From: Auanema rhodensis
Taxonomy: Eukaryota; Nematoda; Chromadorea; Rhabditida; Rhabditidae
Length of the DNA: 64,000 nt
Direction: 5' to 3'
NCBI GenBank assembly: GCA_964057225.1
Contig: OZ059900.1
Coordinates: 17,189,638-17,253,637, forward strand
The position numbers and the translations under genes are program-made. This document shows positions 54,375 through 64,000 of the stretch, one piece after another. A model generated the notes under the pieces. That model did not search any database, was not told where the DNA came from, and saw nothing but the letters and a program-made list of their open reading frames with translations. Positions within the stretch are counted from its first letter, which is position 1; every line of letters starts with the position of its first letter.

Positions 54375-57300
54375 ACAAAAACACAGTATTTCCCATGAGA
54401 AATATTTTATTATGCTGGAAAACCAGTTTTTGGAAATTTCGCTGTAAACAAGGTTTTGACTTACGATTTCATGTGTTCAAACTCATGCAATGTCAATGAA
54501 ACCTAGCTCAAAATTGTTCGTACAACGTCTAGTTCCACTTTCACGACAAAAAAACAGGGGTTAGAAAATTAAGGAAATTAGCATATTCTGAGGGCACGCC
54601 CTTTATGGCTAATATTGATTAAATCGATTTTTGTTCATATGAGTCGTCAAATGCAACGAATTTCAGCGTGTTACATACTAAAATGAAGCATTTTACATGC
54701 TGAACGCTAGAAAAATACAAAAACACAGTATTTCCCATGAGAAATATTTTATTATGCTGGAAAACCAGTTTTTGGAAATTTCGCTGTAAACAAGGTTTTG
54801 ACTTACGATTTCATGTGTTCAAACTCATGCAATGTCAATGAAACCTAGCTCAAAATTGTTCCTACAACGTCTAGTTCCACTTTCACGACAAAAAAACAGG
54901 GGTTAGAAAATTAAGGAAATTAGCATATTCTGAGGGCACGCCCCTTATGGCTAATATTGATTAAATCGATTTTTGTTCATATGAGTCGTCAAATGCAACG
55001 AATTTCAGCGTGTTACATACTAAAATGAAGCATTTTACATGCTGAACACTAGAAAAATACAAAAACACAGTATTTCCCATGAGAAATATTTTATTATGCT
55101 GGAAAACCAGTTTTTGGAAATTTCGCTGTAAACAAGGTTTTGACTTACGATTTCATGTGTTCAAACTCATGCAATGTCAATGAAACCTAGCTCAAAATTG
55201 TTCGTACAACGTCTAGTTCCACTTTCACGACAAAAAACAGGGGTTAGAAAATTAAGGAAATTAGCATATTCTGAGGGCACGCCCCTTATGGCTAATATTG
55301 ATTAAATCGATTTTTGTTCATATGAGTCGTCAAATGCAACGAATTTCAGCGTGTTACATACTAAAATGAAGCATTTTACATGCTGAACACTAGAAAAATA
55401 CAAAAACACAGTATTTCCCATGAGAAATATTTTATTATGCTGGAAAACCAGTTTTTGGAAATTTCGCTGTAAACAAGGTTTTGACTTACGATTTCATGTG
55501 TTCAAACTCATGCAATGTCAATGAAACCTAGCTCAAAATTGTTCGTACAACGTCTAGTTCCACTTTCACGACAAAAAACAGGGGTTAGAAAATTAAGGAA
55601 ATTAGCATATTCTGAGGGCACGCCCTTTATGGCTAATATTGATTAAATCGATTTTTGTTCATATGAGTCGTCAAATGCAACGAATTTCAGCGTGTTACAT
55701 ACTAAAATGAAGCATTTTACATGCTGAACGCTAGAAAAATACAAAAACACAGTATTACCCATGAGAAATATTTTATTATGCTGGAAAACCAGTTTTTGGA
55801 AATTTCGCTGTAAACAAGGTTTTGACTTACGATTTCATGTGTTCAAACTCATGCAATGTCAATGAAACCTAGCTCAAAATTGTTCGTACAACGTCTAGTT
55901 CCACTTTCACGACAAAAAAACAGGGGTTAGAAAATTAAGGAAATTAGCATATTCTGAGGGCACGCCCCTTATGGCTAATATTGATTAAATCGATTTTTGT
56001 TCATATGAGTCGTCAAATGCAACGAATTTCAGCGTGTTACATACTAAAATGAAACATTTTACATGCTGAACACTAGAAAAATACAAAAACACAGTATTTC
56101 CCATGAGAAATATTTTATTATGCTGGAAAACCAGTTTTTGGAAATTTCGCTGTAAACAAGGTTTTGACTTACGATTTCATGTGTTCAAACTCATGCAATG
56201 TCAATGAAACCTAGCTCAAAATTGTTTGTACAACGTCTAGTTCCACTTTCACGACAAAAAAACAGGGGTTAGAAAATTAAGGAAATTAGCATATTCTGAG
56301 GGCACGCCCTTTATGGCTAATATTGATTAAATCGATTTTTGTTCATATGAGTCGTCAAATGCAACGAATTTCAGCGTGTTACATACTAAAATGAAGCATT
56401 TTACATGCTGAACGCTAGAAAAATACAAAAACACAGTATTTCCCATGAGAAATATTTTATTATGCTGGAAAACCAGTTTTTGGAAATTTCGCTGTAAACA
56501 AGGTTTTGACTTACGATTTCATGTGTTCAAACTCATGCAATGTCAATGAAACCTAGCTCAAAATTGTTCCTACAACGTCTAGTTCCACTTTCACGACAAA
56601 AAAACAGGGGTTAGAAAATTAAGGAAATTAGCATATTCTGAGGGCACGCCCCTTATGGCTAATATTGATTAAATCGATTTTTGTTCATATGAGTCGTCAA
56701 ATGCAACGAATTTCAGCGTGTTACATACTAAAATGAAGCATTTTACATGCTGAACACTAGAAAAATATAAAAACACAGTATTTCCCATGAGAAATATTTT
56801 ATTATGCTGGAAAACCAGTTTTTGGAAATTTCGCTGTAAACAAGGTTTTGACTTACGATTTCATGTGTTCAAACTCATGCAATGTCAATGAAACCTAGCT
56901 CAAAATTGTTCGTACAACGTCTAGTTCCACTTTCACGACAAAAAACAGGGGTTAGAAAATTAAGGAAATTAGCATATTCTGAGGGCACGCCCCTTATGGC
57001 TAATATTGATTAAATCGATTTTTGTTCATATGAGTCGTCAAATGCAACGAATTTCAGCGTGTTACATACTAAAATGAAGCATTTTACATGCTGAACACTA
57101 GAAAAATACAAAAACACAGTATTTCCCATGAGAAATATTTTATTATGCTGGAAAACCAGTTTTTGGAAATTTCGCTGTAAACAAGGTTTTGACTTACGAT
57201 TTCATGTGTTCAAACTCATGCAATGTCAATGAAACCTAGCTCAAAATTGTTCGTACAACGTCTAGTTCCACTTTCACGACAAAAAACAGGGGTTAGAAAA

Positions 57301-57448
57301 TTAAGGAAATTAGCATATTCTGAGGGCACGCCCTTTATGGCTAATATTGATTAAATCGATTTTTGTTCATATGAGTCGTCAAATGCAACGAATTTCAGCG
57401 TGTTACATACTAAAATGAAGCATTTTACATTCTGAACGCTAGAAAAAT
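54375..57448 (+). repeat. Nine-monomer segment, downstream copy (partner 46,514-49,588)
   Basis: Units at 54375, 54717, 55059, 55400, 55741, 56083, 56425, 56767 and 57108 reproduce the rare markers of the upstream copy: tattaccc with gaaacatttt, then tttgtac, then ataaaaac with A6. The distance is 7,860 bp over most of the segment. The last unit has a private acattctg. Confidence 0.85.
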
Positions 57449-60400
57449 ACAAAAACACAGTATTACCCATGAGAAATATTTTATTATGCTGGAAAACCAG
57501 TTTTTGGAAATTTCGCTGTAAACAAGGTTTTGACTTACGATTTCATGTGTTCAAACTCATGCAATGTCAATGAAACCTAGCTCAAAATTGTTCGTACAAC
57601 GTCTAGTTCCACTTTCACGACAAAAAAACAGGGGTTAGAAAATTAAGGAAATTAGCATATTCTGAGGGCACACCCTTTATGGCTAATATTGATTAAATCG
57701 ATTTTTGTTCATATGAGTCGTCAAATGCAACGAATTTCAGCGTGTTACATACTAAAATGAAGCATTTTACATGCTGAACGCTAGAAAAATACAAAAACAC
57801 AGTATTTCCCATGAGAAATATTTTATTATGCTGGAAAACCAGTTTTTGGAAATTTCGCTGTAAACAAGGTTTTGACTTACGATTTCATGTGTTCAAACTC
57901 ATGCAATGTCAATGAAACCTAGCTCAAAATTGTTCCTACAACGTCTAGTTCCACTTTCACGACAAAAAAACAGGGGTTAGAAAATTAAGGAAATTAGCAT
58001 ATTCTGAGAGCACGCCCTTTATGGCTAATATTGATTAAATCGATTTTTGTTCATATGAGTCGTCAAATGCAACGAATTTCAGCGTGTTACATACTAAAAT
58101 GAAGCATTTTACATGCTGAACACTAGAAAAATACAAAAACACAGTATTTCCCATGAGAAATATTTTATTATGCTGGAAAACCAGTTTTTGGAAATTTCGC
58201 TGTAAACAAGGTTTTGACTTACGATTTCATGTGTTCAAACTCATGCAATGTCAATGAAACCTAGCTCAAAATTGTTCGTACAACGTCTAGTTCCACTTTC
58301 ACGACAAAAAACAGGGGTTAGAAAATTAAGGAAATTAGCATATTCTGAGGGCACGCCCCTTATGGCTAATATTGATTAAATCGATTTTTGTTCATATGAG
58401 TCGTCAAATGCAACGAATTTCAGCGTGTTACATACTAAAATGAAGCATTTTACATGCTGAACACTAGAAAAATACAAAAACACAGTATTTCCCATGAGAA
58501 ATATTTTATTATGCTGGAAAACCAGTTTTTGGAAATTTCGCTGTAAACAAGGTTTTGACTTACGATTTCATGTGTTCAAACTCATGCAATGTCAATGAAA
58601 CCTAGCTCAAAATTGTTCCTACAACGTCTAGTTCCACTTTCACGACAAAAAAACAGGGGTTAGAAAATTAAGGAAATTAGCATATTCTGAGGGCACGCCC
58701 CTTATGGCTAATATTGATTAAATCGATTTTTGTTCATATGAGTCGTCAAATGCAACGAATTTCAGCGTGTTACATACTAAAATGAAGCATTTTACATGCT
58801 GAACACTAGAAAAATACAAAAACATAGTATTTCCCATGAGAAATATTTTATTATGCTGGAAAACCAGTTTTTGGAAATTTCGCTGTAAACAAGGTTTTGA
58901 CTTACGATTTCATGTGTTCAAACTCATGCAATGTCAATGAAACCTAGCTCAAAATTGTTCCTACAACGTCTAGTTCCACTTTCACGACAAAAAAACAGGG
59001 GTTAGAAAATTAAGGAAATTAGCATATTCTGAGGGCACGCCCCTTATGGCTAATATTGATTAAATCGATTTTTGTTCATATGAGTCGTCAAATGCAACGA
59101 ATTTCAGCGTGTTACATACTAAAATGAAGCATTTTACATGCTGAAGACTAGAAAAATACAAAAACACAGTATTTCCCATGAGAAATATTTTATTATGCTG
59201 GAAAACCAGTTTTTGGAAATTTCGCTGTAAACAAGGTTTTGACTTACGATTTCATGTGTTCAAACTCATGCAATGTCAATGAAACCTAGCTCAAAATTGT
59301 TCGTACAACGTCTAGTTCCACTTTCACGACAAAAAACAGGGGTTAGAAAATTAAGGAAATTAGCATATTCTGAGGGCACGCCCCTTATGGCTAATATTGA
59401 TTAAATCGATTTTTGTTCATATGAGTCGTCAAATGCAACGAATTTCAGCGTGTTACATACTAAAATGAAGCATTTTACATGCTGAACGCTAGAAAAATAC
59501 AAAAACACAGTATTTCCCATGAGAAATATTTTATTATGCTGGAAAACCAGTTTTTGGAAATTTCGCTGTAAACAAGGTTTTGACTTACGATTTCATGTGT
59601 TCAAACTCATGCAATGTCAATGAAACCTAGCTCAAAATTGTTCCTACAACGTTTAGTTCCACTTTCACGACAAAAAAACCGGGGTTAGAAAATTAAGGAA
59701 ATTAGCATATTCTGAGGGCACGCCCTTTATGGCTAATATTGATTAAATCGATTTTTGTTCATATGAGTCGTCAAATGCAACGAATTTCAGCGTGTTACAT
59801 ACTAAAATGAAGCATTTTACATGCTGAACACTAGAAAAATACAAAAACACAGTATTTCCCATGAGAAATATTTTATTATGCTGGAAAACCAGTTTTTGGA
59901 AATTTCGCTGTAAACAAGGTTTTGACTTACGATTTCATGTGTTCAAACTCATGCAATGTCAATGAAAACTAGCTCAAAATTGTTCCTACAACGTCTAGTT
60001 CCACTTTCACGACAAAAAAACCGGGGTTAGAAAATTAAGGAAATTAGCATATTCTGAGGGCACGCCCTTTATGGCTAATATTGATTAAATCGATTTTTGT
60101 TCATATGAGTCGTCAAATGCAACGAATTTCAGCGTGTTACATACTAAAATGAAGCATTTTACATGCTGAACACTAGAAAAATACAAAAACACAGTATTTC
60201 CCATGAGAAATATTTTATTATGCTGGAAAACCAGTTTTTGGAAATTTCGCTGTAAACAAGGTTTTGACTTACGATCTCATGTGTTCAAACTCATGCAATG
60301 TCAATGAAACCTAGCTCAAAATTGTTCGTACAACGTCTAGTTCCACTTTCACGACTAAAAAACACGGGTTAGAAAATTAAGGAAATTAGCATATTCTGAG

Positions 60401-60866
60401 GGCACGCCCCTTATGGCTAATATTGATTAAATCGATTTTTGTTCATATGAGTCGTCAAATGCAACGAATTTCAGCGTGTTACATACTAAAATGAAGCATT
60501 TTACATGCTGAACACTAGAAAAATACAAAAACACAGTATTTCCCATGAGAAATATTTTATTATGCTGGAAAACCAGTTTTTGGAAATTTCGCTGTAAACA
60601 AGGTTTTGACTTACGATTTCATGTGTTCAAACTCATGAAATGTCAATGAAACCTAGCTCAAAATTGTTCGTACAACGTCTAGTTCCACTTTCACGACTAA
60701 AAAACACGGGTTAGAAAATTAAGGAAATTAGCATATTCTGAGGGCACGCCCCTTATGGCTAATATTGATTAAATCGATTTTTGTTCATATGAGTCGTCAA
60801 ATGCAACGAATTTCAGCGTGTTACATACTAAAATGAAGCATTTTACATGCTGAACACTAGAAAAAT

Positions 60867-63601
60867 ACAAAAACACAGTAATACCCATGAGAAATATTTT
60901 ATTATGCTGGAAAACCAGTTTTTGGAAATTTCGCTGTAAACAAGGTTTTGACTTACGATTTCATGTGTTCAAACTCATGCAATGTCAATGAAACCTAGCT
61001 CAAAATTGTTCGTACAACGTCTAGTTCCACTTTCACGACAAAAAAACAGGGGTTAGAAAATTAAGGAAATTCGCATATTCTGAGGGCACGCCCCTTATGG
61101 CTAATATTGATTAAATCGATTTTTGTTCATATGAGTCGTCAAATGCAACGAATTTCAGCGTGTTACATACTAAAATGAAGCATTTTACATGCTGAACACT
61201 AGAAAAATACAAAAACACAGTATTTCCCATGAGAAATATTTTATTATGCTGGAAAACCAGTTTTTGGAAATTTCGCTGTAAACAAGGTTTTGACTTACGA
61301 TTTCATGTGTTCAAACTCATGCAATGTCAATGAAACCTAGCTCAAAATTGTTCGTACAACGTCTAGTTCCACTTTCACGACAAAAAAACAGGGGTTAGAA
61401 AATTAAGGAAATTAGCATATTCTGAGGGCATGCCCTTTATGGCTAATATTGATTAAATCGATTTTTGTTCATATGAGTCGTCAAATGCAACGAATTTCAG
61501 CGTGTTACATACTAAAATGAAGCATTTTACATGCTGAACACTAGAAAAATACAAAAACACAGTATTTCACATGAGAAATATTTTATTATGCTGGAAAACC
61601 AGTTTTTGGAAATTTCGCTGTAAACAAGGTTTTGACTTACGATTTCATGTGTTCAAACTCATGCAATGTCAATGAAACCTAGCTCAAAATTGTTCCTACA
61701 ACGTCTAGTTCCACTTTCACGACAAAAAAACCGGGGTTAGAAAATTAAGGAAATTAGCATATTCTGAGGGCACGCCCTTTATGGCTAATATTGATTAAAT
61801 CGATTTTTGTTCATATGAGTCGTCAAATGCAACGAATTTCAGCGTGTTACATACTAAAATGAAGCATTTTACATGCTGAACACTAGAAAAATACAAAAAC
61901 ACAGTATTTCCCATGAGAAATATTTTATTATGCTGGAAAACCAGTTTTTGGAAATTTCGCTGTAAACAAGGTTTGACTTACGATTTCATGTGTTCAAACT
62001 CATGCAATGTCAATGAAACCTAGCTCAAAATTGTTCGTACAACGTCTAGTTCCACTTTCACGACTAAAAAACACGGGTTAGAAAATTAAGGAAATTAGCA
62101 TATTCTGAGGGCACGCCCTTTATGGCTAATATTGATTAAATCGATTTTTGTTCATATGAGTCGTCAAATGCAACGAATTTCAGCGTGTTACATACTAAAA
62201 TGAAGCATTTTACATGCTGAACACTAGAAAAATACAAAAACACAGTAATACCCATGAGAAATATTTTATTATGCTGGAAAACCAGTTTTTGGAAATTTCG
62301 CTGTAAACAAGGTTTTGACTTACGATTTCATGTGTTCAAACTCATGCAATGTCAATGAAACCTAGCTAAAAATTGTTCGTACAACGTCTAGTTCCACTTT
62401 CACGACAAAAAAACAGGGGTTAGAAAATTAAGGAAATTCGCATATTCTGAGGGCACGCCCCTTATGGCTAATATTGATTAAATCGATTTTTGTTCATATG
62501 AGTCGTCAAATGCAAAGAATTTCAGCGTGTTACATACTAAAATGAAGCATTTTACATGCTGAACACTAGAAAAATACAAAAACACAGTATTTCCCATGAG
62601 AAATATTTTATTATGCTGGAAAACCAGTTTTTGGAAATTTCGCTGTAAACAAGGTTTTGACTTACGATTTCATGTGTTCAAACTCATGCAATGTCAATGA
62701 AACCTAGCTCAAAATTGTTCGTACAACGTCTAGTTCCACTTTCACGACAAAAAAACAGGGGTTAGAAAATTAAGGAAATTAGCATATTCTGAGGGCATGC
62801 CCTTTATGGCTAATATTGATTAAATCGATTTTTGTTCATATGAGTCGTCAAATGCAACGAATTTCAGCGTGTTACATACTAAAATGAAGCATTTTACATG
62901 CTGAACACTAGAAAAATACAAAAACACAGTATTTCACATGAGAAATATTTTATTATGCTGGAAAACCAGTTTTTGGAAATTTCGCTGTAAACAAGGTTTT
63001 GACTTACGATTTCATGTGTTCAAACTCATGCAATGTCAATGAAACCTAGCTCAAAATTGTTCCTACAACGTCTAGTTCCACTTTCACGACAAAAAAACCG
63101 GGGTTAGAAAATTAAGGAAATTAGCATATTCTGAGGGCACGCCCTTTATGGCTAATATTGATTAAATCGATTTTTGTTCATATGAGTCGTCAAATGCAAC
63201 GAATTTCAGCGTGTTACATACTAAAATGAAGCATTTTACATGCTGAACACTAGAAAAATACAAAAACACAGTATTTCCCATGAGAAATATTTTATTATGC
63301 TGGAAAACCAGTTTTTGGAAATTTCGCTGTAAACAAGGTTTTGACTTACGATTTCATGTGTTCAAACTCATGCAATGTCAATGAAACCTAGCTCAAAATT
63401 GTTCGTACAACGTCTAGTTCCACTTTCACGACTAAAAAACACGGGTTAGAAAATTAAGGAAATTAGCATATTCTGAGGGCACGCCCTTTATGGCTAATAT
63501 TGATTAAATCGATTTTTGTTCATATGAGTCGTCAAATGCAACGAATTTCAGCGTGTTACATACTAAAATGAAGCATTTTACATGCTGAACACTAGAAAAA
63601 T
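60867..63601 (+). repeat. Four-monomer tandem duplication (period 1,367 bp)
   Basis: Units 60867, 61209, 61551 and 61893 carry 15A/17A with aaattcgc; gcatgccc; tttcacatg with ccgggg; and 174T+cacggg+228T. The same set returns at 62234, 62576, 62918 and 63260. One lost T in unit 61893 makes the first copy 1,367 bp. Private changes in the second copy (gctaaaaa, tgcaaaga) fall in unit 62234. Confidence 0.87.
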
Positions 63602-63943
63602 ACAAAAACACAGTAATACCCATGAGAAATATTTTATTATGCTGGAAAACCAGTTTTTGGAAATTTCGCTGTAAACAAGGTTTTGACTTACGATTTCATG
63701 TGTTCAAACTCATGAAATGTCAATGAAACCTAGCTCAAAATTGTTCGTACAACGTCTAGTTCCACTTTCACGACTAAAAAACACGGGTTAGAAAATTAAG
63801 GAAATTAGCATATTCTGAGGGCACGCCCCTTATGGCTAATATTGATTAAATCGATTTTTGTTCATATGAGTCGTCAAATGCAACGAATTTCAGCGTGTTA
63901 CATACTAAAATGAAGCATTTTACATGCTGAACACTAGAAAAAT

Positions 63944-64000
63944 ACAAAAACACAGTAATACCCATGAGAAATATTTTATTATGCTGGAAAACCAGTTTTT
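63944..64000 (+). repeat. Partial monomer at the right window edge
   Basis: The first 57 bp of a further unit, with the 15A/17A (aataccc) variant, cut by the window end. The array therefore continues to the right. The left edge starts mid-array too, as base 1 falls at an arbitrary phase. Confidence 0.95.

Larger units (their letters stand above)
1..64000 (+). repeat. Satellite DNA array, 342-bp monomer, about 187 head-to-tail copies
   Basis: The same 342-bp unit recurs from the first base to the last, always in the same orientation. Starts fall at 1, 343, 685, 1027 and so on, with the last complete unit at 63,602 and a partial one at 63,944. Copies differ from one another at only a few positions each, mostly recurrent substitutions shared by many units. 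Thirteen units are 341 bp and two are 343 bp. Arrays of this kind form constitutive heterochromatin at centromeres, pericentromeres or subtelomeres of eukaryotes. The window has no flanking unique sequence, so its chromosomal position cannot be read. I do not recognise the family name. Strand is arbitrary; + is the orientation given. Confidence 0.98.
59499..64000 (+). repeat. Right domain with 182C and 183C monomers
   Basis: From 59,499 on, new variants appear that occur nowhere to the left: ccgggg (182C; units 59499, 59841, 61551, 62918) and cacggg (183C with 174T; units 60183, 60525, 61893, 63260, 63602). The A6 and 332G variants stop. Private or low-copy changes are denser here (gatctcatg, catgaaatg, aaattcgc, gcatgccc, tttcacatg, gctaaaaa, tgcaaaga) than in the centre. 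Confidence 0.82.

Noticed and set aside
1-64000. CRISPR array
   Set aside because: The repeat is 342 bp with no variable spacers between copies, and adjacent units abut directly.
1-64000. Array of transposon or LTR fragments, or rDNA spacer
   Set aside because: No terminal repeats, target-site duplications, primer-binding site, coding remnants or rRNA sequence are visible; the unit is a simple satellite monomer.
1-64000. Telomeric or simple-sequence repeats marking a chromosome end
   Set aside because: No short telomere-type repeats (TTTAGGG, TTAGGG, TTAGG) occur in tandem; isolated GGGGTTAG motifs are part of the monomer.

Overview
The whole 64,000-base window is one uninterrupted tandem satellite DNA array. 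A 342-bp, AT-rich monomer (about 34% GC by my count of the first unit) is repeated head to tail. There are 187 complete copies, plus the first 57 bp of a 188th that runs off the right end. I tracked every monomer start. Spacing is 342 bp except for thirteen 341-bp and two 343-bp units, each explained by a one-base indel. All copies have the same orientation. I see no gene, RNA gene, transposon, inversion or unrelated sequence anywhere in the window.

This is a eukaryotic genome: long homogeneous arrays of nucleosome-scale monomers are typical of centromeric, pericentromeric or subtelomeric heterochromatin. The length 342 is twice 171, and the two halves share weak collinear motifs, so the monomer may be an old dimer. 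I do not recognise the family and cannot place the organism or chromosome position; plants and insects both carry satellites of this size. CpG is not depleted (10 observed, about 9.8 expected per monomer).

Layout, using diagnostic variants (positions within the monomer, numbered from base 1 of the window). Left domain, 1-20,521: short duplications of 2-6 monomers, no 332G except in one unit, several 174T and ATA-type (15A/17A) monomers. Central domain, 20,522-41,725: two adjacent, almost identical 31-monomer (10,602-bp) blocks, each with smaller nested 2- and 3-monomer duplications. From 41,726 to 47,197: monomers rich in 332G, ending in a three-fold 3-monomer block. From 47,198 to 59,498: units with a shortened A tract (A6 instead of A7), a 5-monomer tandem duplication, and a segment of about 9 monomers repeated 23 monomers downstream. 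Right domain, 59,499-64,000: new variants (182C, 183C), more private changes and a 4-monomer duplication.

No genes act together here. What the window records is array evolution by unequal exchange or segmental amplification at several scales. The strongest lead is the 10.6-kb tandem block, which is either a very young amplification or an assembly duplication.
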